DNA of 64,000 nt from Mycoplasma ovis str. Michigan (GTDB lineage: Bacteria > Bacillota_I > Bacilli_A > Mycoplasmatales > Mycoplasmoidaceae): NCBI RefSeq assembly GCF_000508245.1, contig NC_023062.1, positions 248,001 to 312,000 of the forward strand, in the 5' to 3' direction. Shown here piece by piece: positions 1 to 9,850 of the stretch (the stretch's first letter is position 1; each line of letters starts with the position of its first letter). The notes beneath the pieces are model-generated. The model saw only the letters and a list, made by a program, of their open reading frames with translations. It had not been told where the DNA came from and searched no databases. The translations under genes and the position numbers were made by a program.

Positions 1-2
1 AA

Positions 3-2675
3 TATGACACACTTTGTCTAGTTAGACTGTGAAAATTATGAGAAAAACAACTAAGTCAATTATCTATAGATCCATACACATATGAACAACTAGAAAGTAT
101 CAATACTTTCTTTGACCAAAAGAAAATATTGAGAAATTATTTTGGATCAAATGTAATTTTTTTCGCTAAAAATCAAGAAGGAGTTAGAGATTTATATGAA
201 TTAATTTCTAAAGCACATATAGATTTTTTTATCGATAAGCCTCAATTAAATTGAGAAGTTATCCAATCAAAGAGAAGCAATTTGATATTGCTCTCTTCCC
301 CTACAAATAGCACTGTTTTAAATGCACTATTTAAAGATGACTTTGAACTCTTCCAAGAGGAAGGAAGTAAATTAGATTATTTAAGTCTTCCCCCTCCTTC
401 TCATTTTGCACATGAAATTAATAGGGGAAGATATTCTCTAGAAGAAATCCAAGAATTATTGAGTAAGTTTTATAGATGATCTAAGGAATGCAATTTCAAA
501 TTACTAGCAAATTACTGTTTGAAATTTAAGTGATATGAAGAAATAGAACAATACAAAGTTTTAGTTCACGCAAAAAGTATTGGTGGGAAGAGACATCCGT
601 TATTTTCTGCAAAATCAAGTAATGATGTCTTACCAGATTTTTCACTAAGAACTACTGAGAGGTTTATTAAAGAGTTTGACTTTTTAAAACTTTCAGAATC
701 GGAAATTCAAGAATTATTTTTCAAATACAGAGAAGAGATAGTTGAATTTATTTCTTCAAATATCAAAATTAATAATTCTTCTCTTTCTCTTCCAAAAATT
801 GCTGGAGCATTTGAAAATATCAAGGAATATGTCAACAAAAAACTGGAAGTTAAATATGGAAGTAAACCAAATATTTACTTGCTGACTACCCTTAATAGGG
901 AGTTAATTGGAATTCAAGAAAATAAATTTGAAACTGTTTATTGATGTGCCCATCTATTAGTTAAGAGATCTAAGGCCGAAGGATTCTTAGTAGGTTCAAG
1001 AGGTTCAGTTGGATCCTCTTTTTTGGCTTATATTCTTGAAATAAGTGAAGTTAATCCTCTACCACCTCATTATTTTTGTAGTAAATGCTCTCACTTCGCA
1101 ATAAATGAAAACACTAAGGAATCTGGGTTTGATCTTGAAATTAAACAGTGTCCTAATTGCCACATAGAGTTACAAACAGATGGTCAAAATATCCCCTTTG
1201 AAACCTTTTTAGGACTAGAAAGAAAAAAAGTTCCAGATATTGACTTAAACTTCTCAGGTCAATATCAACAAAAAGCCCACAATTTCCTAAGAGAATTGTT
1301 TGGGAGAGAACATACATTTAGAGCTGGTACTATTTCAGCTGTTGCGGAAAAAACAGCCTTCGCATTAGCTAGAAATTATTTAGTAGATAACGAGATTGAA
1401 TTCAATAAGGGAAAGTTACATTGACTTTCCTGTAACTTAACTGACATAAAAAGAACAACAGGGCAACACCCAGGTGGAATAATAGTTATTCCTAAAGGTG
1501 ATTCAATCTACAAATATACTCCAGTTAACTATCCAGCAAATGACACTGAAACTGAGTGATTGACTACTCACTTTGAAAAAGATGCACTAAAAGATTCATT
1601 ATTTAAGTTCGATATCTTGGGTCAAGATGATCCAACTATACTCGCCTTACTCTCTAAGTTCACAAATTTGAACTTAGAGACCATTAGCTATAGAGATAAA
1701 AAGATTTTGCAAATGTTTAGTGATATTTCAATTCTTGAAATACCACAAGAAAAATTAGAAATTCTTGGAGAAACAGTTGGAACTTTAGGTCTACCAGAAT
1801 TTGGAACAGAAAAAACTAGAGAAATAGTTAAATCTTGCAAAAATAAGATTTGTCATTTCTCAGATTTGATCAGAATATCTGGAATTAGCCACGGAAAAAA
1901 TGTTTGGAAAGGTAATATAGATAGACTAATTTCTGATCATGGACTAACACTGAGTGAGGTTATTACATGTAGAGACGATATTATGAACTATTTATTGGAG
2001 AAAAAAATAGGAATTGATAAGGCTTTCAAAATAGCAGAAAGTGTTAGAAGTGGAAGGGGAATTCCCGCAGAGGATCTTCCAACTCTAAAAGAAGTTGAAG
2101 TTCCAGAGTGATATATAGCTTGTGCAAACAAGATAACCTATATCTTTCCAAAGGCACACGCAACTGCATATGTTTTGATGTGTTGAAAAATAGCTTTCTT
2201 TAAGTTGTATTACCCCGTGGAATTCTATGCAGCTTATTTCACAATCACTAACAAACATTTTGATATAGAGACTCTAATCACTAATGATTTATTAGAGATT
2301 AAGAGAAAACATCAAGAATACAAAATAATAGTCAAAAATAAGGCAAGTAGGGAAAATGCAGAGAAATCCAAATACCTAGTAATGATTTATGAAGTGGCTT
2401 TAGAAATGATTTGCAGGGGAATTAGTTTTAGAATGGTTGAGCTAAATGAATCTTTAGCTTCAACTTTTAAGCCTGACAGAGTTAACAAAACTATACTAAT
2501 ACCTTTTTCAGCTATTCTCGGATTGGGTGCAATAACAGCCGCTCAATTAGAGGAAGAAAGAGAAAGAAATGGAATATATAAGGATAGAGCCGATTTAGAG
2601 TCTAGAATTAAGTTAAATGTGAGTCTTTTGAAATTATTTGAAAACTTAAAAATAATTTCTCCAAAAAATATTTAG
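3..2675 (+). CDS. polC: DNA polymerase III alpha subunit, PolC type (3' part)
   Basis: Replicative polymerase of low-GC Gram-positives and mollicutes. The frame is already open at the left window edge and runs 890 residues to TAG, so about the last 60% of a usual ~1430-residue PolC is present. Seen in order: the [10 protein letters not shown] nucleotide-binding motif (about nt 984-1020) followed by [10 protein letters not shown]; a four-cysteine zinc motif (CSKC ... CPNC, nt 1077-1170); and the catalytic-aspartate motif PDIDLNF (about nt 1230). The C-terminal fingers and duplex-binding region run to the end. Many internal TGA codons fall at Trp positions. Its stop overlaps the convergent recU stop by 4 nt. 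The N-terminal OB and exonuclease parts lie outside the window. Confidence 0.97.
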
Positions 2676-3220
2676 TTGTCTAACAAAATTTGATCTAATG
2701 TTTCTTTTAAGTTAAAAATACTGGGAAATATTATTTTTAACTCATAACTTTTTATTTTTCTTAAATCAGACAAAGAAAATCTTTTAGATTTGTTGAGCTT
2801 CAACAACTTTAAAAGCTCTGTGTAACTTATTAAGACAAAGTGAGAATTTTGTAGAAAAAAGTGAATTAAAAGTAAAGAGACACCCCCACAGGAGTTAATT
2901 TTTTCTAGTTTTTCTAATTGATGTTGTTTTAGCAAAGAAAGAGTGAATATTTCTTTTTTAGTTTCTTTTAGTTCTATGGAAAAATACCTACCCTTGTATA
3001 CTCCATAGAAGTCTAAGTCTCCTTTAGAACACACTTTCATTGAGTATGTATGTTCTGATACATCAAATAAATTAGTGTGTTTCATTGATTTTTTTGATAC
3101 ATGAATATATTCTGGATGAGACTTTTTGAAGTAAGCTATATTGTTGTTAATGTAGTACTCAGCAGTGTGAGACATAATCTTCTCCACAAAAGCTCCAAGA
3201 TTGTGTTTAATGTGATACAT
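2672..3220 (-). CDS. recU: Holliday junction resolvase RecU
   Basis: RecU cleaves four-way junctions during recombinational repair in Firmicutes and mollicutes. The 182-residue protein carries the family signature FYGVYKGRY with the nuclease core D70 ... E83-x-K85 (a PD-(D/E)xK fold), then the conserved Q-x2-x-L segment and an aromatic-rich C-terminal half. Length is typical. It starts at ATG and ends tail-to-tail with polC, sharing 4 nt. It is notable as a housekeeping recombinase in a genome whose accessory genes look shuffled, but a direct role there is inference. Confidence 0.93.
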   Translation of the reverse strand: MYHIKHNLGAFVEKIMSHTAEYYINNNIAYFKKSHPEYIHVSKKSMKHTNLFDVSEHTYSMKVCSKGDLDFYGVYKGRYFSIELKETKKEIFTLSLLKQHQLEKLEKINSCGGVSLLLIHFFLQNSHFVLISYTELLKLLKLNKSKRFSLSDLRKIKSYELKIIFPSIFNLKETLDQILLDN

Positions 3221-3311
3221 CCCAATTTATTAATACGTCTTAAAAGATAAAAGTGATGAATTTTTTCTAAATTTTGAATAACAAAGAAGTTGTGATAAAA
3301 TAATTCCAATT

Positions 3312-4232
3312 ATGAGTAAGTTAATTGGAATTCTTACTGCAAGTGGAGTTCCAGTTACTGTTCTAGCTTTCGCTGGGGGGGGCGTTCTAGATGGAAGTTT
3401 TTCCAGAGACATAAAAATTTCTTCAGATTCCAGTCATAGTCAAAATTACATTAGTTTTTTCAAGGACTCTAATGGACTTTCTATCGATAATGGTTTATTC
3501 ATAAAAACCGCACTTAAAACAGAGAAGTTTGGTGGCGTAGGTTCAGAGTTAAAAGGAGCTTTAGGGATTAAGTTAAGTTCTGTAGCAACAGATCAAACCA
3601 AAGATGAAAATAAGCCTTGAGTAATGATTGGAAGTGCCAAGAACGGTATGTTCTATATACCAGGTTGGAGAGTAACTGATTGAACGGGTGTTACGAGAAA
3701 AGTCTATTCTTCTCCGAAGTACAAAACTTGAAAAGATTGGTTTATGGGTACAACATTTACCAAGAATGAAGATAGCGTTGGTCCGGATGTATGGTGCGAT
3801 AAGGCTTTTGAATCCTACAAAGGTTTTTTGACTGGTCCTTTGAAAATAGTCATTAAACAAAATAAGCCAATTTTCCTAGGAAACACTAATCAAGGAGCAA
3901 AGATTTATGCAGATAAGGCAATTGGAAATTCTCAAGTTAATTTTGGAAAAACTGGTTGTAATTATGCACAAGGTTTTGCTTGACTTGGTAGCCAAGCCGT
4001 AATTGTTGGAGATTGGAAGGACAAGGCGACAAACGCTTCAGAAACTGTTGGTAGAACATTTAAGGGATTGTCGAATTGAGGAGATGTTCAAGGAGTTAAT
4101 TTGGGTGAATTGGATGGTTTAATTTTGGACAGAATAGACCGAATCTCTATAACTTCAGAAGGAATACAAGATTCGAAAGGACATTTTATGAAGTGAAATC
4201 CAAAATATAACCCAACATTCCAGATTAATTAA
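3312..4232 (+). CDS. family A secreted/surface protein, G8 tract, in frame (ON)
   Basis: 306-residue protein of unknown function. A hydrophobic N-terminus (MSKLIGILTASG ...) works as a signal or anchor, followed by AGGGVLDGSF encoded across a run of eight G (3375-3382). With G8 the frame is open to TAA using six or more TGA Trp codons. The body holds a WVMIGS block, a WFMGTTF block and a C-terminal LILDRIDRISITSEG block shared with paralogs at 16524, 40104, 51409 and, distantly, 38971. Bases 3390-4163 appear identical to 40173-40946 reversed, while the N-terminus matches the 16524 copy. It is followed 14 nt later by a family B gene and then family C, the same order as at 16524. Expression is probably switched by slippage in the tract. 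Confidence 0.85.
3390..4163 (+). repeat. 774-bp inverted repeat, copy 1
   Basis: By eye identical to the reverse complement of 40173-40946. The match begins about 8 nt after the G8 tract and ends inside the last 25 codons of the family A gene, so it covers the gene body but not the N-terminus or the 3' end. Flanks on both sides diverge. This is the footprint expected of recent gene conversion. Confidence 0.85.
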
Positions 4233-4246
4233 AGTTTCTTTCGTAA

Positions 4247-4435
4247 TTGTTACCAATTCAATATTTTTTGCCTCTAGTACTAATTGGTGTAGGGGGAACT
4301 TTTGTAGCAGGTACCTTTAATAGACTACAAACCGAAACTAGAATTGATAGATCAAAATTTGAAAAAACAAGTACTGTAAATAATATCTATAAAGTGAGTG
4401 GAGCGGGGATTAAAAGGTTTTTAGGAGGAAAATAA
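4247..4435 (+). CDS. family B small membrane-anchored protein (TTG start)
   Basis: 62 residues: one N-terminal hydrophobic segment (MLPIQYFLPLVLIG ...), a short polar middle with RLQTETRIDRS and a basic tail ending IKRFLGGK. Start is TTG, as in the paralogs at 17465, 39883-40089 and 51191-51391, all of which begin 14-17 nt after the stop of a family A gene. That constant pairing suggests co-translation and perhaps a partner or chaperone role for the A protein; this is inference. Function not recognised. Confidence 0.75.
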   Translation: MLPIQYFLPLVLIGVGGTFVAGTFNRLQTETRIDRSKFEKTSTVNNIYKVSGAGIKRFLGGK

Positions 4436-4660
4436 ATTAGTTAAATCAAAAGATAAATAAAGGATAAATTAGTTTACATAAAAAGTTTTAGTAAGTTTTA
4501 TTTTTAGGTTTTTTTGTTTTAAAAGTCAGTAACTCTAGTTTAGCTTTAAAACTGCTTTTAAAAGAAAATTTATTGGCAAAAATTTAGTAATTCATCTTCT
4601 TTTTTCAAAATTCACTTTGCAGAACTGAATTTTTAGTTATCACTAAAATAAAGAAGGCTT

Positions 4661-5458
4661 ATGGCATTTTGATTATTTCTTAAAAAAGTTCTTATTTTGG
4701 GCGTGGTTATGGGAGCCCCTGTAGCTTTAGTTTTTTCAGACTTTTATGGCAAAGGAACAACATTGGAGGTAATGAGTGGTGAGGCAACTACAGTTGCTGG
4801 CCAGAAAAAAGTAGCAATATTAGTAAAAAAGGAGAACGAGATTCAGTCTGTTGATTTAAGTTCATTAAATTGTGAAAGTTCCCGCGAACAGAAGAAATTG
4901 TTGGGAGTAGGAGTGTTATCGGAAATTGATAGCAAACAATTAGTAGGTGACTTTATTAAAGGAGGTTTGGTTGCAGTTGGTTGCGGAACAAGCAATAAAT
5001 TGGAAGTAATTGGAAAGTCTGAAAATTTTTGGTATGGTGTTTTGGATTATGAGAATGTTGTCGTGGAATGATTGCAAGCGAAGACTTATAAAACAGAAAA
5101 GGAAAGCGAATCTGTTTTAAAACCATATTATGAGTGCTTTAATAAAAAATTACCTTTATTGGGAGCAAAGCTAAAAGAGGCTTTTTCAGGAGAACAAATT
5201 AAGGTTGAGACTAAAAAGGTTTCATTAAATGGCCTACCTGATTGTGAGGACAAAGTATTCAGCAATCAAGTTATGACTATTTATACAAAAAATGGAAATG
5301 GTGAGACATGAAAAGAGGGTGATGGTTGAGGCGAATTTAAAGGAGCATATGGAGATCGTCTAAATAATATTGAAGTTGGTGATGGGAAAATAAGAACTAG
5401 TGATGGAAAGATCTTTAATGAATTCCCAAGAAAGATTACCTTAAGAAGCAAGAATTAA
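4661..5458 (+). CDS. family C secreted protein
   Basis: 265 residues, start ATG with an N-terminal hydrophobic stretch (LFLKKVLILGVVMGAPVALVF). Cysteines are few and conserved with the copy at 17822 (VDLSSLNC, VAVGCG, YYECFNKKLP, GLPDCEDKVFSNQ). The C-terminal WGEFKGAYGDRL block is nearly the same in both. No known domain recognised; it is probably exported and surface-exposed. Third gene of the A-B-C cassette. It lacks a G tract and is about 23 residues shorter than the 17822 copy in the middle (around the TYKTEKE segment). Confidence 0.78.
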
Positions 5459-5489
5459 AAAGTAATTTCGAAGGTCTAAATCTTTGGCT

Positions 5490-5580
5490 TTATTAAAAAA
5501 ATTATTAATTAATTTATTATCACTTTACAGTTACTTTAGGTTTATTAGTTAAGTCATAAACTTTCTATGCATTAAAAGAA
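5490..5580 (-). pseudogene. relic of the 3' end of guaA
   Basis: On the minus strand this stretch matches the last codons of guaA at 18744-18840, including a shared TTTATGACTTAACTA, the ACTAAACCT-like segment and the AT-rich 3' flank, but with many changes and stops. The spacing from the upstream family C stop is about the same as at the guaA locus. It shows that the 3312-5458 cassette was copied together with a little of its right-hand neighbour. Confidence 0.75.
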
Positions 5581-5581
5581 C

Positions 5582-5599
5582 TCTCCCGACAAAGGGAGA
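5582..5599. terminator. hairpin between convergent units
   Basis: Six-base GC-rich stem TCTCCC/GGGAGA with loop GACAAA, lying between the plus-strand family C gene and the minus-strand gene ending at 5635. It could end transcription from either side; no long U tract follows. Confidence 0.4.
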
Positions 5600-5634
5600 T
5601 TCTTAAAGTAATTAATTCTTATCTTTCGAGATAA

Positions 5635-6267
5635 CTAGAAAAATACTTGATTGTTATCAGTTAGGGAGTATTCTTTCTCCAAACACTTTATTGAATTTCA
5701 GTTTCCGCTCGGTTGTGTAGTAACCATTTGACAGTCTTTTACATTTAAAACATCTAAGGAATTTTTCAGAAAGAAACCATCTTTTTCATTAAATTCTTCT
5801 TCCGTCATTACCTCATCTTCATAATCGTAAATTGGCGAAGGATATAGTCTAGCTCATGTTTTTTCTCCATTAGATAAGAAAATATTTAACTCATATTTTC
5901 CGAGTTGATGAGAAGAAGTTTTGACTTGTTTTAGTTCTATCTTGGAAACCTTGTGCGCTGTAAGATTCTCTAGTATTTGTGTATCTCTCTGTTGAGAGTG
6001 TTATTTATAAAAAAGATAGAAGACAGGAATATTTGGACTTTTCTCATCAGAACATACCCACAACTTTAGATTATTTCATTTTGCGGAATCAGATAACTTT
6101 ATTGCTTTACAGTCTCCTTGCTGAGTGGTTTCTGTAGAAGTTTGAAATATTCTCGTTGCAGGAGGTGTATAAAAGTTTCCAAACAAATTAGTGCCGAAAA
6201 AGACAGTTGAAGTTACTGCAGGAACTCCTATAGTTCCGAGAAACAAAAAAGTTCTTAGAGAAAACAA
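5635..6267 (-). pseudogene. secreted protein gene interrupted by an in-frame TAA
   Basis: TTG start, N-terminal hydrophobic segment (FSLRTFLFLGTIGVP ...), then C-rich soluble part. A TAA at 6001-6003 (codon 89) splits a frame that otherwise continues without frameshift to TAG at 5635, for 210 codons in all. Downstream of the stop the reading frame is clearly coding (WARLYPSP, EDEVMTEEEF). The layout (early Cys, a VCSDE block, a late CQM ... IKC pair) faintly resembles family G. Either a recent nonsense mutation or stop-codon readthrough; the first is the default. Confidence 0.6.
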
Positions 6268-6377
6268 AATAAATAACTATCTAATTAGATATTTAATAAA
6301 AGACCAGAGCTTTTTAGTTTTTCTTTGAGACTATTCAAAGTGATTAGAAAAAATAACTTACTAAAAACCTGAATTAA

Positions 6378-7010
6378 CTAAAAAATTGAAAAAGCGTAAA
6401 CAAAAGAGGAGCCATCTTTAGAATCTTTTAGTTCACATCTAAGAAGGTCCCTACCAGCCATAGGGGTTACAATCTTACAACTATCTTCCAACTTAACATT
6501 CTTGAAGTATTCCCAACCGCTATTAGCAAAAATTAATCAATCAACCTTACTTCCGTCTTCCAAAGTTAATTGAAGATGAGCGTCTGAACCATCTCAATTC
6601 CAGCTTCTTTGATAATCAACAGAAGTAACCTTCTTAATTAAAGAAGAGCTATCGGCATTGGCGATTGAATGCTCAGATCCAAGATAGTAAAACTCAAACT
6701 TATTGTCATCTAACTTACAACCATATAGAGAATTGAATCAATTGTTTGGATTTTTATGATTTTGCATTAATTGACATTTTTTGACACTTAACGTGCCAAG
6801 AGCCAAAGAGATATTAGCATGTTTCTTACTTAAAGCTTTATTTTCAGCAACTTGTTTTTGTATTTCTTGTAAAGTTTTAGATCCCCTAAGGAATTCAGCA
6901 ACCTGTTGAGTGACACCAATGTCCCCCCCCGCCTGTTTAATCGCCATAGGAACAATAGCTCCCATGCCTGTAACGGCCACTCCAATAAGAGCCTTAAGAG
7001 CAAGAATCAT
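6378..7010 (-). CDS. family D secreted protein, G8 tract, in frame
   Basis: 210 residues. N-terminal hydrophobic segment MILALKALIGVAVTG then IKQAGGDIGV, whose glycines are encoded by a G8 run (C8 at 6923-6930 on the plus strand). With eight G the frame is open to TAG. Cysteines at QLMQN-flanked CQL and at CKLDD, CKIV and LLRCE recur in the paralog 42685-43299. The conserved C-terminus reads GRDLLRCELKD ... YAFSIF. Function unknown. A change of one base in the tract would end translation soon after the signal segment. Confidence 0.78.
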
Positions 7011-7020
7011 AATTATTACC

Positions 7021-7172
7021 TAAAAGACGTTATCTATATTATAAACCAAAGAGTAGTTTTAAAGAATAATCATTGTCTCTTCTAATTTCCTTTATTTCCC
7101 TCGCTTTAACTCTAGTCTACAGAGACAATAATACTAGCTACGCCCATTAGTTGTAGCCTTTAACGTCTTTTA
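7021..7172. repeat. nested inverted repeats in a gene-free 322-bp stretch
   Basis: Perfect 12-bp arms TAAAAGACGTTA (7021-7032) and TAACGTCTTTTA (7161-7172) enclose a second pair ATTGTCTCT (7072-7080) and AGAGACAAT (7121-7129). It begins 10 bp before the family D start codon, so the promoter of that gene probably lies between the arms. It could fold as a leader or operator; no tRNA or known ncRNA shape was recognised. The rest of 7011-7332 holds no ORF. Confidence 0.45.
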
Positions 7173-7332
7173 ATAATTTTTTGTTTTTCCCTACTTTAGA
7201 AGAAACAATCAATAAAAATCTTGTACAAAAAAATTTGAAGGAAATTCTACATTAATAGAGCTATAAATTGAAATTACAGAAATTATTTATACAAATAATT
7301 ATTAAATTAATGCATTAATTGTCTTCCAAATA

Positions 7333-8109
7333 TTATTGTTCCTTAGGTGGCATTGTTCCTTCTTTCAGGAAATTAATCATGTGATCTATTAATTGTTGTC
7401 CAGTACTGCATATAAAACAAATTCCTAAAGGTAAATTTTGTCCTTTCTTCTTTTTTCCTCCTTTGCCATTGCATTTAAGGCCGTCTTCTCCTTCCTTTTC
7501 ATTTGCTTTTTGGCCTCTCCAAAGGACATTAATAGTTCTTCTAGGATTAACAAAAAATCTTAGATAGAGTCAATTAATCATGTCTTTACTTCCATTTTTC
7601 AAAGATTCACTTTTGCTAAGAAATTTTGCAAGAGACTTAAATTTTGTAATAGCATCGGGGATTTTAGATAAAGATTCTGAATCAAATAGTACTCCCAACC
7701 ATGCGCGAACAGTAGTGTGGAAATTAAAAACTATATTTTTTGCAAAATTGAAATTTCAAAAGCTTTTAAAAAAAGTAGCTAAAAATTGTGAATTTTCACT
7801 TTTTTTGATTCACTCATAACCCGCCGGAACGATTCCAACAACCGTTGTCGCTAATCCAGATAATTTACCTCAAGCTTTTTTAATAGGAGCGATAGGATCC
7901 AAAGGTGTGGAAGATGATGAAGAAGAAGTTGAAGATCCTTCATAGTTAAATACCTTTGCAACTCATCCTCCAAGTTTTTCTAAAGCGCTAGATACTCCTT
8001 TTTTATAAATTTCTGTACAGGCCAATCCTGTAACAGCAGTTCCACCCAACAATAATATGCAACTGCCGGCAATCTTTTCCTTTATGAATGCCCCCCCCGA
8101 AAATCTCAA
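7333..8109 (-). CDS. family E lipoprotein, G8 tract next to the start, in frame
   Basis: 258 residues starting at TTG. The tract (C8 on the plus strand at 8091-8098) falls in codons 4-7 (MRFSGGAFIKEK), directly before a lipoprotein signal whose box is VTGLAC. The mature part is Ser-rich, then has a W-rich helical region and a C-terminus with a lysine-rich loop and a GICFIC pair. Paralog at 14547-15335 shares about the whole length. Any slip in the tract would abolish the product, since only a few residues precede it. Surface lipoprotein is inferred from the signal. Confidence 0.82.
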
Positions 8110-8747
8110 ACTGTTTATTAATTAATTTGTTTTTTGTATTTAAAAAATTAATTAAATGCCTTTATGTGTTATAAACAACTATTACTAGTCGTTTACTTTT
8201 AAAAAAGGAATTATTAATAACTTTTTAAAAGGAGGAGAGAAATACTAAAGAGTTTATGTATCGTCATTTTGGAAAGCAACAAAACTTCTTAAATTTTCAC
8301 AAACTTTCTTAAAAAGTAAAGAAATTTATTAGTAGAGGGATATATTTATCTTTCTTTGGAAAAAAACTCTTCCAGTCAATGTTTTTGAGTTTAAGGTAGT
8401 ATTTTAGGAAGATTAAAAAATTCTTTTCATTATTTGCTATGGTCTCAGTTATTCAAATAAAGTGAAGTAACGGAGAAAGTTTATTTTGTTTAGACTAAGG
8501 CTCTTTTAATAATAAGAATTAATTTACAACAAATAAAACTGGTCTTTTGTGGATCTTCGGAAAGGTTATTAATAGCTAATACTAGTTGAAAATATAAATC
8601 CGGAATAAACTCATGTCCTTCATGAATTAATTAGAAAACTTAATTTTACAAGTTAAACAAATATATACAAACCTTTGATTAAATCTTTTCGGGACTAACT
8701 ACAATTGATAGAAAATATAAAAGAGTTGTTACAATACCTTTTCTAAC
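8110..8747. other. gene-free stretch
   Basis: No ORF longer than about 20 codons looks coding on either strand. An AAGGAGGAG purine block near 8229-8238 precedes an 18-codon ORF (ATG at 8255) that I do not support as a gene. The stretch lies between two divergent surface-protein genes and must carry both promoters. Confidence 0.4.
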
Positions 8748-9407
8748 ATGTCTGTAGCTGTAAAATTCCTTTCTACTTCTGCTGTAGTTTGTGCCGTTGG
8801 AGGTTGTATAGGTCTTCCGCTTTTTCTTCGTTCATCGACTACCCCAACTCAAGAAGATTCAGCCAAGCTACCTAGTCTCCAATCAACTTCCTCTCAATCT
8901 ACAACTAGCACCACTTTTAGTTCGGGAAATACTAGTGAAAATGAAGAGGTTAAAAGTATTGTTTGGTGAGGGTGTAATATCACTAATTTAGAGAGGGAAT
9001 TAGAACAATTCCTTAAAGATAAGAGTAAAAAACAAGATGATTATGTCGAAGTTATTTGCAAAAGTACTGGTGTTGACAAAGAGAAAGATACTATTTTTTC
9101 AGATGTTTGAACAGGTTTATTTCCCAAGGTCATTTTGTCGAAACAATCTCTTGAAGGGGGCGGAGAGAAATTTGAATTAACAATTAAAGAAAGTCAAGAA
9201 GAAAGCGATTTAGAAAAAAGGAGCATTACATGAGAAACTTTTAGTGGAACAGGAGTTAAAGAGACCATTAGAGGAAGACTGGATCTTTGAGATGATAAAT
9301 CTCCAAAAGGCAAGCGAGTAGATTCTGTTTCAATTCAAGAAGGGAATTACCAATCTAACGTAATATATTTAGTCTTTCCTCGTACGGAAGAAGTAGATTC
9401 AAAATAG
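8748..9407 (+). CDS. family F secreted protein (intact)
   Basis: 219 residues, ATG start, hydrophobic N-terminus ending in a lipobox-like AVGGC, then a Ser/Thr-rich linker. The conserved core has an early Cys (WGCNI), EVICKS, and the family signature DVWTGLFPKVILS, with an IQEGNYQSNVIYL motif near the end. It is the best intact member of a set of five tandem paralogs (8748, 11119, 11803, 12712, 13533), two of which have an internal TAA. No G tract. Function unknown; probably surface exposed. Confidence 0.78.
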
Positions 9408-9850
9408 AATTTCGAAAGAGTGAGTTTACTATAAAACAGTTTCTTTTATTTTTGCTTAAGATCCCTCAAAAGTTTTTAACTCATTATTTCTTTTTTATTT
9501 GTGGGTTTAGAATTAGATTCTTTTTTTGGAAGGATTTACTAGATTTTCAAGAGTTTTTAAATTTAAGAATTTTTGGGCTGAGCATAACAAGGAGAATCAA
9601 CTTGTTTATTTCATCGCTACCTGATGTTTAGAACCATGTATTCAACAGGGAGATCTTAAAAAGCTTTTGAAGCGACAAAGTGAATTAACCAATTAGTAAG
9701 TTCCGCGGGAAAAGGAGTAAGAAGATAAAAGATTCTTGCTTTATTAATTATTAATAAATTAACTGACTTCTCCTCTAGATATAAAAATCTTTACCTATAA
9801 ATTTTGATAATAGAAGAACAGACAACAGGATACTTTAGTTCTAAAGCTAA
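9408..9850. other. region without a convincing gene
   Basis: A TTG-started frame 9526-9693 (about 55 codons, FWAEHNKENQLVYF in the middle) is open under code 4 but matches nothing I recognise and lacks a signal peptide. The remainder is AT-rich with many stops in all frames. Possibly decayed 5' sequence of the adjacent hsdS. Confidence 0.3.

Noticed and set aside
282-2675. Several separate ORFs of standard-code length within polC
   Set aside because: They share one frame and are joined by TGA codons at Trp positions; one gene under code 4.
3573-3860. Minus-strand 95-codon ORF identical to a plus-strand ORF at 40476-40763
   Set aside because: Antisense shadow of the 774-bp inverted repeat in family A genes.
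3312-5458. Insertion sequence or transposon carrying the A-B-C cassette
   Set aside because: No transposase, terminal inverted repeats or target duplication seen; flanks point to homologous copying.
7580-7819. Plus-strand ORF resembling the minus-strand ORF at 14840-15124
   Set aside because: Both are antisense to family E genes; the similarity follows from the conserved sense strand, and they contain no independent signal.
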